DNA of 5,550 nucleotides from the NCBI GenBank assembly GCA_002332795.1, contig DDBP01000278.1:1-5550 (forward strand). Reading direction: 5' to 3'. The translations under genes and the position numbers were made by a program. Positions 1 through 5,550 of the stretch are shown here, piece by piece; within the stretch, counting starts at the first letter, position 1, and the number at the start of each line of letters is the position of its first letter. The notes under the pieces were generated by a model, which saw only the letters and a program-made list of their open reading frames with translations, did not search any database and was not told the origin of the DNA. This DNA is from Anaerolineales bacterium UBA2029. GTDB lineage: Bacteria; Chloroflexota; Anaerolineae; Aggregatilineales; Aggregatilineaceae.

Positions 1-200
1 TAAGTGGTCAGTTATCAGTTGTCAGTTATCAGTTGTCAGTTGTCAGTTGTCAGTTGTCAGTTGTCAGTTTTGAGTTTTGAGTTTTGAGTTTTCAGTGATC
101 AGTGGTCAGTAGCCTGCCGCAGGCCAGTGACTTCTGGGGGACACACCTTGATCACAGAGAACTGACAACCGGAGACTGAGAACTGAAAACTGATAACTTA
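1..200. repeat. Heptamer tandem array with an inverted partner array (MITE-like intergenic repeat)
   Basis: Fifteen consecutive 7-base units run from 9 to 113 on the plus strand. They begin CAGTTAT, CAGTTGT, pass through three GAGTTTT copies (72-92) and end with CAGTGAT, CAGTGGT, CAGTAGC. From 192 down to 151 the minus strand reads six more units of the same type (CAGTTTT, CAGTTCT, CAGTCTC, CGGTTGT, CAGTTCT, CTGTGAT). Both arms are preceded by a similar 8-mer, TAAGTGGT at 1-8 and TAAGTTAT at 200-193, so the block has imperfect inverted termini. The middle holds a small dyad, GCCTG-CCG-CAGGC (112-124). No protein gene is visible. Degenerate heptamer repeats of this kind are known between genes in cyanobacteria and similar genomes. 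Whether this one is mobile is inference, and it may continue to the left of the window. Confidence 0.85.
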
Positions 201-234
201 AAACAAACGTTAAGGTATGTCTGCGGTTAAGCCT
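201..234. other. Short spacer downstream of gltX
   Basis: This AT-richer spacer lies between the heptamer block and the gltX stop codon. It contains GTTAAG twice in direct orientation (209-214 and 226-231). No convincing intrinsic terminator hairpin is seen for gltX here. The inverted heptamer arms beyond it could fold and might stop transcription, but that is inference. Confidence 0.4.
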
Positions 235-1734
235 CTAAAGCTGAGCAATGGCCTGGCGGATGCGTTTCAGCGACTCTTCGCGCCCCAGCACTTCCATCGT
301 CTCGAAGAGCGGCGGTGAGACCTGCTGACCCGTCGTCGCGGCCCGCAGCGCCCCGAAGAGTTGCCCTGTCTTCAGGCCCAGTTCGTCGGCCAGGGCGCGC
401 AACGCCTGTTCCTGCGTCGCTGCGCTGAAGTCGGGCAGAGCAGCCAGCCGATCGGCGGCGGCCCGCAATGCCGCCTTGGTGCTCGCCGCGTCCATGCCCT
501 TCTGCACGATCTGTTCGGCGGGGGGCGGCGTGAACGACGGCGTGAAGATGAAGCCCGCCATATCCAGCGCGTCGTTGAGCGTCTTGATGCGCACCTTGAT
601 CAGCGGCACGACGCGGCGCATCCGCTCCAGGTCCACCGGATAACCCGCCTTCTCGAAGACCGGCAGCAGCCGCCGCGCCAGTTCATCGTCGGCCATCTCG
701 CGGATATAGACGCCATTGAGCCAGTCCAGCTTTTCGATGGGGAAGGCTCCGCCCGCCGGGTTGACCCGCGACAGGTCGAAGCGCTCGATCGTCTCCTGCA
801 CGGTGAAGACTTCGCGGTCGTCGCCGAAGCTCCAGCCAATGTTGGTCAGGAAGTTGACCACCGCTTCCGGCAGGTAGCCGCCCTCGATGAATTCGTGCAC
901 CAGCACGGGTATCTTGCGCCCGCCTTCGGAAAAGGCCACGCTGCGCTTGGAGAGCTTGCCCTTGCCGCTGGGGTTGAGAATCACCGGCAGATGGGCGATC
1001 TGCGGCATCGTCCAGCCGAAGGCGTCGTACAGATTCTTGTGAATGGGCGCGGTAGAAATCCACTCCTCGGCCCGCAGGATATGGCTGATCTCCATCAGGT
1101 GATCGTCCACCACGTTCGCCAGATGGTAGGTCGGATAGCCGTCGGACTTGAGCAGTACCAGGTCCTGCAATTGCCGGTTGTCGAAGGTGATGTCGCCGCG
1201 CAACAGGTCGTGTACGGTCGTCTCTCCCTCCAGCGGCATCTTGAAGCGAATGACGAACTGCCCGCCGGTCTCCTGATGCAGACGTTCGCGCTCTTCGGGC
1301 GTCAGGGTGCGGCAGTGACGGTCGTAGCCGGGGTCTTGTTTGGCGGCCAGTTGCTGCTGACGCAGGGCCTCCAGCCGCTCTTCGCTGCAATAACAGCGAT
1401 AGGCGTGCCCCTGCTCGACCAGCCAGTTGGCCCAGTACTGATACAGGTGCAGACGTTCCGACTGAAAATAGGGGCCATAAGGGCCGCCGACTTCTGGCCC
1501 TTCGTCCCAGTCCAGGCCCAGCCAGCGCAGGCCGTCCAGCAACAGCCGCAGCGAATCCGGATCGTAGCGTTTGCGGTCGGTGTCCTCGATGCGCAGGATG
1601 AATTTGCCGCCGTGATGGCGGGCGAACAGCCAGTTGAACAGCGCCGTGCGCGCCCCGCCAATGTGAAAGGGGCCGGTGGGGCTGGGGGCGAAGCGCACGC
1701 GCACAGGGACATTACTCTGCTCGGTCACGGACAT
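235..1734 (-). CDS. gltX: Glutamyl-tRNA synthetase (GluRS), class I
   Basis: This cytoplasmic enzyme ligates glutamate to tRNA-Glu using ATP. The 499-residue product is slightly longer than the usual 470-490. The Rossmann catalytic domain opens with the HIGH-type motif FAPSPTGPFHIGG (HIGG at 24-27) and has the KMSKS-type loop KLSKR at 260-264. A zinc-binding insert matches the E. coli pattern, with C114-x-C116, then Y137 and C141 at the same spacing. The family segment RAEEWISTAPIH (221-232) is present. The C-terminal helical anticodon-binding domain ends with a typical LRAATTG...LFETMEVLGREESLKRI stretch. The ATG at 1734 is chosen because GAGGAG (1742-1737) lies just upstream, although the spacing is short, and the HIGH motif follows at a normal distance. 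It is transcribed divergently from the Uma2 gene. Because a GlnRS is encoded nearby, a discriminating GluRS is expected. That is inference, as I did not identify the discriminating arginine. Confidence 0.97.
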   Translation of the reverse strand: MSVTEQSNVPVRVRFAPSPTGPFHIGGARTALFNWLFARHHGGKFILRIEDTDRKRYDPDSLRLLLDGLRWLGLDWDEGPEVGGPYGPYFQSERLHLYQYWANWLVEQGHAYRCYCSEERLEALRQQQLAAKQDPGYDRHCRTLTPEERERLHQETGGQFVIRFKMPLEGETTVHDLLRGDITFDNRQLQDLVLLKSDGYPTYHLANVVDDHLMEISHILRAEEWISTAPIHKNLYDAFGWTMPQIAHLPVILNPSGKGKLSKRSVAFSEGGRKIPVLVHEFIEGGYLPEAVVNFLTNIGWSFGDDREVFTVQETIERFDLSRVNPAGGAFPIEKLDWLNGVYIREMADDELARRLLPVFEKAGYPVDLERMRRVVPLIKVRIKTLNDALDMAGFIFTPSFTPPPAEQIVQKGMDAASTKAALRAAADRLAALPDFSAATQEQALRALADELGLKTGQLFGALRAATTGQQVSPPLFETMEVLGREESLKRIRQAIAQL

Positions 1735-1773
1735 CTCTCCTCAGGTGCTGCGGTCACAGGTGCAGCGCCGGGG

Positions 1774-1782
1774 ATTATAACA
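1774..1782 (-). promoter_or_regulatory. Extended -10 promoter of gltX
   Basis: The minus strand reads TGTTATAAT, a perfect TGn extension plus a consensus TATAAT (-10 at 1779-1774). At a 17-base spacing the -35 position holds TTCAAT (1802-1797), a weak match, as is common for extended -10 promoters. The inferred transcription start is near 1767, giving a leader of about 33 bases before the gltX ATG. Confidence 0.6.
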
Positions 1783-1815
1783 GAAGGCGTGCGCCGATTG
1801 AACGGACATTTGCGG

Positions 1816-1821
1816 TACAAT
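1816..1821 (+). promoter_or_regulatory. Candidate -10 element for the Uma2-family gene
   Basis: TACAAT lies 28 bases upstream of the ATG and differs from the TATAAT consensus by one base. No -35 is found at 16-18 bases, since TTGAAC (1798-1803) is only 12 bases away. The call is therefore tentative. If real, it is back to back with the gltX promoter in a 115-bp intergenic region. Confidence 0.35.
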
Positions 1822-1849
1822 CATGGATAAATAGCTGGGGGAAAGCACC

Positions 1850-2527
1850 ATGGTCAGTCGAACAGTTTCGATGCCCCCCGACCAGATCATCGAGCATCTG
1901 AAGCGTTCGCCGCGCCTGCCCCAGGTGACGCAGCAGCTTCAGGCGATCCTGCAGGCCGAACAGCAGGCCCGCCAGCGCTTCTATGAGCAGGTCACCGAGG
2001 AGCAGAAGGCGGAATTCATCAACGGGGAAATCATCGTGCAGACACCCGTCAGGTGGCGGCATAGCCGTGCCAGCGAGCATCTGTTCGCCCTGCTGCAGGC
2101 CCATGTCCAGAAGCACGCGCTGGGCTACGTGGGACATGAGAAGCTGCTGATCTCGCTGACGCGCAACGACTACGAGCCGGATATCTGTTTCTTCGGGCCG
2201 GCCAAGGCCAAGACGTTCACGCCCGATCAGACGCGCTTCCCAGCTCCCGACATGATCGTCGAAGTGCTGTCGGAGTCGACCGAAGCGATCGATCGGGGCA
2301 TCAAGTTCGAAGACTACGCCCTGCACGGCGTCGCCGAATACTGGCTGGTTGATCCCGACCAGGAAACGGTCGAACAGTACCTGCTGGAAGGGGATACCTA
2401 CGCGCTGGCTCTGAAAGTCCGTTCGGGCAGCATTCAGAGCGTGGTCGTGCAGGGCTTTGAGATTCCGGTGCGGGCGATCTTCGACCCGGACGAGCAACTG
2501 ACCGCGTTGCAGGCGCTTCTGCGCTGA
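1850..2527 (+). CDS. Uma2-family (DUF820) PD-(D/E)XK nuclease-like protein
   Basis: The product is a 225-residue soluble protein with no signal peptide or membrane segment. The pattern is that of the Uma2 family: an acidic FINGEIIV segment with E60, the strand YEPDICF with D111, then DMIVEVLSEST with E138, a downstream D148...K152...Y156, and the hallmark GVAEYWLVDP (160-169). D111, E138 and K152 are the likely metal-site residues. The (D/E)XK lysine is replaced in EVL, which is usual here. The first 45 residues form a Q-rich helical lead, somewhat longer than in many members. GGGGGA (1837-1841 region) sits 8 bases before the ATG and supports this start. The family is abundant in cyanobacteria and Chloroflexota, often in many copies, and its cellular role is not settled. 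No toxin, antitoxin or transposase partner is seen beside it. The family call is firm, while nuclease activity is inferred. Confidence 0.9.
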   Translation: MVSRTVSMPPDQIIEHLKRSPRLPQVTQQLQAILQAEQQARQRFYEQVTEEQKAEFINGEIIVQTPVRWRHSRASEHLFALLQAHVQKHALGYVGHEKLLISLTRNDYEPDICFFGPAKAKTFTPDQTRFPAPDMIVEVLSESTEAIDRGIKFEDYALHGVAEYWLVDPDQETVEQYLLEGDTYALALKVRSGSIQSVVVQGFEIPVRAIFDPDEQLTALQALLR

Positions 2528-2617
2528 CACCCCCTGGCACTCCTCCTGTTCTGACTTTGCCTGAGAATTCTGCGCTACAAATTCGTCCTTTGTGCACTAC
2601 GCATTCTGTGCCCGATT

Positions 2618-2626
2618 TGGTACACT
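2618..2626 (+). promoter_or_regulatory. Candidate extended -10 promoter of glnS
   Basis: TGG-TACACT fits the TGn extension plus a TAnnnT core, 43 bases upstream of the glnS ATG. No good -35 hexamer is found at a normal distance. The 142-bp gap after the Uma2 gene makes a separate glnS promoter plausible. The GGTACA core is shared with the candidate element upstream of the Uma2 gene. Confidence 0.35.
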
Positions 2627-2669
2627 TCCTCAGTGTTGCGATCGCCCGAACGTGCGCTGGAGAACGACC

Positions 2670-4415
2670 ATGCCTGGCAGTGAAACAGAGCTTGACGAGC
2701 GTGCTCGTGCGGAGGCGGAGACCGAAGAGGCCCCTGCCCCGACTAATTTCATTCACGAAATGATCGAAGAAGACATCCGCACCGGCAGATTTGGCGGGCG
2801 GGTGCACACGCGCTTTCCACCGGAGCCGAACGGCTACCTGCACATCGGTCACGCCAAGTCCGTCTGGCTGAACTACGGCACGGCGGTGAAATACGGCGGC
2901 AAGTTCAACCTGCGCTTCGACGACACCAACCCCACCAAAGAAGAGCAGGAATACATAGACGCCATCATCGAGGACGTGCGCTGGCTGGGGGCCGACTGGG
3001 AAGACCGGCTGTTCTATGCCTCGGACTACTTCGATCAGTTGTACGAGTGGGCCGTCGAGTTGATCAAGAAGGGCCTGGCCTATGTGGATGACCTGAGCGC
3101 CGAGGAGATTCGCGAGTACCGCGGCACGCTCACCGAGCCGGGGCGCAACAGCCCCTACCGCGACCGTTCGGTGGAGGAGAACCTCGACCTGTTCGAGCGC
3201 ATGAAGAACGGCGAATTCCCGGATGGTTCGCGCGTGTTGCGGGCCAAGATTGACATGGCCTCGCCCAACCTCAACCTGCGCGACCCGGTGATGTACCGCA
3301 TCCTGCACGCCGAACACCCGCGCACCGGCAACAAATGGTGCATCTACCCCATGTACGACTGGGCGCACGGGCAGTCGGACTCCATCGAGGGCATCACGCA
3401 CTCGATCTGCACGCTGGAATTCGAGGATCACCGCCCGCTCTACGATTGGTTCCTGGATGCGCTGGGCATCTATCATCCGCAGCAGATCGAGTTCGCCCGC
3501 CTGAACCTGACCTACACAGTGATGAGCAAGCGCCGTCTGCTGCGCCTGGTCAACGAAGGGTACGTGCGCGGCTGGGACGACCCGCGTATGCCGACCATCT
3601 CCGGCCTGCGGCGGCGCGGCTATACACCGGAAGCCATCCGCGAATTCACCGAGCGCATCGGCGTCTCCAAGGCCAACAGCGTGGTGGACATCAGCCTGCT
3701 GGAACATTGCGTGCGCCAGGACCTGAACAAACGCGCCGAGCGGCGTATGGCTGTGCTCAACCCACTGCGCGTGGTCATCGAGAACTACCCCGACGACCTG
3801 GTCGAGGAAATGGAGGCGATCAACAACCCCGAAGACCTCAGCGCCGGCACGCGCAAGGTGCCGTTCTCCAAAGTGCTCTACATCGAGCGCGACGATTTCA
3901 TGGAAGACCCGCCCAAGAAGTTCTATCGCCTGGCTCCGGGGCGCGAAGTGCGTCTGCGCTACGCCTATTTCGTCACCTGCACCGGCGTGATCAAAGACGA
4001 GCAGGGGCAGATCGTCGAGTTGCGCTGCACCTACGATCCGGCCACGCGCGGCGGTGACGCTCCCGACGGGCGCAAGGTCAAGGCAACCCTGCACTGGGTG
4101 TCGGCGGCGCACGCCATTGACGCCGAAGTGCGGCTCTACGATCATCTGTTCACCGTGCCCGATCCGTCGGACGTGCCGCCGGGCAAAGACTTCACCGACC
4201 TGATCAACCCGAACTCGCTGCAGGTGCTCACCGGCTGCAAGCTGGAGCCGTCTTTGGCGAACGCGCAGGTGGGCGAGCGCTTCCAGTTCGAGCGGCAGGG
4301 CTACTTCTGCGTAGACCCGGACAGCACACCGGGGCACCTGGTCTTCAACCGCACCGTCACGCTGAAGGACACCTGGGCCAAGATTCAGCAGAAAGAACTG
4401 GGCGGGGGAGAGTGA
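2670..4415 (+). CDS. glnS: Glutaminyl-tRNA synthetase (GlnRS), class I
   Basis: This enzyme ligates glutamine to tRNA-Gln in the cytoplasm using ATP. The 581-residue product aligns closely with E. coli GlnRS (about 554) over nearly its full length. It has PPEPNGYLHIGHAKS with HIGH at 58-61, FDDTNP at 83-88, and VMSKRRLLRLV with the KMSKS-type MSKR at 285-288. Both beta-barrel anticodon-binding domains are present, including the VSAAHAIDAEVRLYD and FERQGYFCVDP segments and the C-terminal FNRTV...DTWAKI. With a constant offset of 18 from E. coli, the residues tied to glutamine and tRNA selection fall at R48, D84 and Y229, and all are conserved. The ATG at 2670 has GGAGA 6 bases upstream. An upstream in-frame GTG at 2592 would add 26 residues without family resemblance. 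The first 18 or so residues form an extra acidic lead. Bacterial GlnRS is generally traced to transfer from eukaryotes. Confidence 0.97.
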   Translation: MPGSETELDERARAEAETEEAPAPTNFIHEMIEEDIRTGRFGGRVHTRFPPEPNGYLHIGHAKSVWLNYGTAVKYGGKFNLRFDDTNPTKEEQEYIDAIIEDVRWLGADWEDRLFYASDYFDQLYEWAVELIKKGLAYVDDLSAEEIREYRGTLTEPGRNSPYRDRSVEENLDLFERMKNGEFPDGSRVLRAKIDMASPNLNLRDPVMYRILHAEHPRTGNKWCIYPMYDWAHGQSDSIEGITHSICTLEFEDHRPLYDWFLDALGIYHPQQIEFARLNLTYTVMSKRRLLRLVNEGYVRGWDDPRMPTISGLRRRGYTPEAIREFTERIGVSKANSVVDISLLEHCVRQDLNKRAERRMAVLNPLRVVIENYPDDLVEEMEAINNPEDLSAGTRKVPFSKVLYIERDDFMEDPPKKFYRLAPGREVRLRYAYFVTCTGVIKDEQGQIVELRCTYDPATRGGDAPDGRKVKATLHWVSAAHAIDAEVRLYDHLFTVPDPSDVPPGKDFTDLINPNSLQVLTGCKLEPSLANAQVGERFQFERQGYFCVDPDSTPGHLVFNRTVTLKDTWAKIQQKELGGGE

Positions 4416-4425
4416 CAGGCCGGAG

Positions 4426-4460
4426 GGGGCTTGCGAAGTCTGCCGGGCTTCGCAAGTCTC
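4426..4460 (+). repeat. Strong inverted repeat between glnS and the methyltransferase gene
   Basis: A perfect 9-bp inverted repeat, CTTGCGAAG (4430-4438) and CTTCGCAAG (4448-4456), encloses a 9-base loop. Four more pairs, two of them G-U, extend the RNA stem to 13 bp (4426-4438 with 4448-4460). No U-run follows, so it is not a textbook intrinsic terminator. It could be a REP-like dispersed palindrome, an RNA 3'-end stabiliser for glnS, or an attenuator for the downstream gene. Confidence 0.7.
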
Positions 4461-4483
4461 GATCTCGTAGATGGCAGGGACTC

Positions 4484-5338
4484 ATGGCTGGTTCAGAGAC
4501 AAACGCCCAGGCCGGGCCATTCCTCAAATGGGCGGGCGGCAAAAGTCAGTTGCTCGCCCAATACGAACCTTTCTTCCCCCGCGAGCCGATGCGCGGCTAC
4601 TTCGAGCCATTCGTGGGCAGCGGCGCGGTCTTCTTTCACCTGCGCGGGCGCGGGTTGTTCAGCAGCTACTACCTGTCGGAGACCAACGAGGAGCTGCTCA
4701 ACTGCTATCGTGCCGTGCGCGATCACGTGGACGACCTGATCGCCCTGCTGCGCGAGCATCAAGCGAAGCACAGCCGCGACCACTACTACGCGGTCCGCAA
4801 CCTGGATCGCAACTCGGCCTGGATTCATGCGTCGTCGGTAGAGCGCGCCGCCCGCCTGATCTACCTGAACAAGACCTGCTACAACGGCCTGTGGCGCGTC
4901 AACCGGCAGGGGCATTTCAACGTGCCCATGGGCCGCTACAAGAATCCGGAGATCGTCAACGAGGCGCGGCTGCGGGCGGCGTCGCGAGCGTTGCAGGGAG
5001 TACACCTGGCCGTCGAAGACTTCGAGCAGGTGATCCGCCGGGCCGGGCGCGGCGATTTCGTCTACCTCGACCCGCCCTACATTCCGCTCAGCGAGACGGC
5101 CAACTTCACCAGCTACACTCAGGAGGAGTTCGGCGAATACGAGCACCGCAAGCTGGCGCTGGTCTTCGCCGAACTGCATCGCAAGGGCTGCCGGGTGATG
5201 CTCAGCAACTCCGACACGCCCCTGACGCGCGAACTTTACCGCGACTTCCGCATCGAGACGGTGAGCGCCCGCCGTGCCATCAACTCGGCCAGCACGCGCC
5301 GCGGGGCGATCCCCGAAGTGGTGGTGTTGAATTACTGA
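4484..5338 (+). CDS. Dam-like DNA adenine-N6 methyltransferase (D12 class, alpha group)
   Basis: The enzyme is predicted to transfer a methyl group from S-adenosylmethionine to adenine N6 in DNA, most likely in GATC as in Dam and DpnM relatives. The 284-residue length is close to E. coli Dam (278). Motifs occur in alpha-group order: FLKWAGGK (13-20, motif X), EPFVGSGAVFF (41-51, motif I), LSETNEELLN (64-73, with E66 where relatives usually have Asp), NKTCYNGLWRVN plus GHFNVPMG (129-150, typical of the Dam branch), catalytic DPPY (196-199), and a C-terminal NSASTRRGAIPEVVVLNY like the NSK..RG...E.L..NY ending of relatives. The ATG at 4484 is preferred. A GTG at 4412 overlapping the glnS stop would add 24 basic residues encoded by the intergenic hairpin. 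GGCAGGGA (4473-4480) precedes the ATG at short spacing. No restriction endonuclease gene is adjacent, so it appears solitary. The specificity is inferred. Confidence 0.93.
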   Translation: MAGSETNAQAGPFLKWAGGKSQLLAQYEPFFPREPMRGYFEPFVGSGAVFFHLRGRGLFSSYYLSETNEELLNCYRAVRDHVDDLIALLREHQAKHSRDHYYAVRNLDRNSAWIHASSVERAARLIYLNKTCYNGLWRVNRQGHFNVPMGRYKNPEIVNEARLRAASRALQGVHLAVEDFEQVIRRAGRGDFVYLDPPYIPLSETANFTSYTQEEFGEYEHRKLALVFAELHRKGCRVMLSNSDTPLTRELYRDFRIETVSARRAINSASTRRGAIPEVVVLNY

Positions 5339-5385
5339 GTTGGGAGTCTTGAGTCGAGAGTTTTGAGTCAGGAGTCTTGAGCAGG
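5337..5385 (+). repeat. Second heptamer tandem array, starting inside the methyltransferase stop codon
   Basis: Seven consecutive 7-base units run GAGTTGG, GAGTCTT, GAGTCGA, GAGTTTT, GAGTCAG, GAGTCTT, GAGCAGG. The first unit uses the GA of the TGA stop. The GAGTTTT unit is identical to three units in the array at the left end of the window, so the two arrays belong to the same repeat family. Confidence 0.8.
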
Positions 5386-5403
5386 GCGCGTTTCCCTGTC
5401 TTT
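5382..5403 (+). terminator. Weak candidate terminator of the methyltransferase gene
   Basis: CAGGG (5382-5386) pairs with CCCTG (5394-5398) around a 7-base loop and is followed by TCTTT. The stem is short and the tail is not a pure U-run, so this is a low-confidence call. Confidence 0.25.
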
Positions 5404-5550
5404 GGGAGCAGCAGGGCAATGCCGCCTGGAACGGTAGCCCGGACTCCAGACCAAAGACCGTTTGAAAACCTCATCCTCCGGCCCCTCTCCGCGTGTGGTT
5501 CAAGGGCGGACAGCCATTGAGCGTCTCTCGAACAGGAAGCTGTCCTCAAC
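5386..5550. other. Intergenic DNA without a recognisable gene; scattered small dyads
   Basis: No credible coding region is seen on either strand. The single open minus-strand frame reads through the heptamer array and has no family motif. A 7-bp inverted repeat, GGACAGC (5508-5514) and GCTGTCC (5539-5545), brackets a 24-base interior. A purine-pyrimidine biased stretch (about 5469-5490) reads on the minus strand as GGAGAGGGGCCGG followed by AGGATGAGG. This resembles dispersed intergenic repeats that I recall from Chloroflexota genomes, though I could not check it. The window ends before the next gene. Confidence 0.4.

Noticed and set aside
1..113. CRISPR array
   Set aside because: The units are only 7 bases and contiguous, without spacers, and no cas genes are present.
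361..1830. 489-codon open frame on the plus strand, antisense to gltX
   Set aside because: It covers a certain gltX in the opposite direction, has no family motifs and an H/Q/R/V/A-rich composition. This is the expected shadow of GC-rich codon use.
1823..1834. Three-codon leader frame (ATG GAT AAA TAG) before the Uma2 gene
   Set aside because: It has no ribosome site and is too short to distinguish from chance.
2592..2669. Upstream GTG start extending glnS by 26 residues
   Set aside because: The extension has no resemblance to GlnRS, overlaps the candidate promoter, and lacks a good ribosome site. GGAGA sits correctly before the 2670 ATG.
2301..4337. 678-codon open frame on the minus strand across the Uma2 end and glnS
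   Set aside because: It overlaps two well-supported genes, shows no recognisable domain, and has a shadow-like composition rich in V, H, A and R.
1850..5338. Defence island of nuclease plus methylase
   Set aside because: The Uma2 protein and the Dam-type enzyme are separated by a housekeeping glnS. Uma2 proteins are not established partners of GATC methylases, and no ATPase, helicase or specificity subunit is present.
4471..5352. 293-codon plus-strand frame overlapping the methyltransferase gene
   Set aside because: Its ATG at 4471 is out of frame with the motif-bearing protein, and the product is Arg/Gln-rich with no motif.
4493..5419. 308-codon minus-strand frame antisense to the methyltransferase gene
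   Set aside because: It mirrors a gene with a complete set of catalytic motifs, and its N-terminus reads through the heptamer array.
5280..5549. 89-codon minus-strand frame at the right edge
   Set aside because: It runs through the heptamer array into the methyltransferase 3' end, has no ribosome site or motif, and looks like translated repeat DNA.

Overview
The window shows ordinary GC-rich bacterial chromosome with four complete protein-coding genes and repeat-rich DNA at both ends. Three features taken together suggest a Chloroflexota-like bacterium (Anaerolineae or Chloroflexia): the base composition, a Uma2-family nuclease gene, and degenerate seven-base tandem repeats between genes. 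Cyanobacteria share the last two traits. The taxonomic call is an inference and only moderately secure.

Layout. Positions 1-200 hold an array of heptamers (CAGTTGT/GAGTTTT type) and an inverted partner array facing it. A glutamyl-tRNA synthetase gene (gltX) follows on the minus strand (235-1734). A 115-bp intergenic region carries a clear extended -10 promoter for gltX and a weaker candidate promoter for the divergent gene. On the plus strand come a Uma2-type PD-(D/E)XK nuclease gene (1850-2527), a glutaminyl-tRNA synthetase gene (glnS, 2670-4415) and a Dam-like adenine-N6 DNA methyltransferase gene (4484-5338). A strong 13-bp-stem hairpin separates glnS from the methyltransferase gene. A second heptamer array starts inside the methyltransferase stop codon, and 165 bp with no recognisable gene follow.

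How the genes fit together. The two synthetases charge tRNA-Glu and tRNA-Gln separately. An organism carrying this GlnRS should not need to make Gln-tRNA(Gln) only by misacylation and transamidation, and its GluRS is expected to be the discriminating type. The methyltransferase looks solitary, because no restriction endonuclease gene of a known modification system is visible beside it and GATC sites are not depleted here. The Uma2 gene is a common accessory gene of unclear cellular role.

I see no convincing new multi-gene system. The points most worth a second look are the heptamer arrays, the hairpin that decides the methyltransferase start, and the company of a nuclease and a methylase around glnS.
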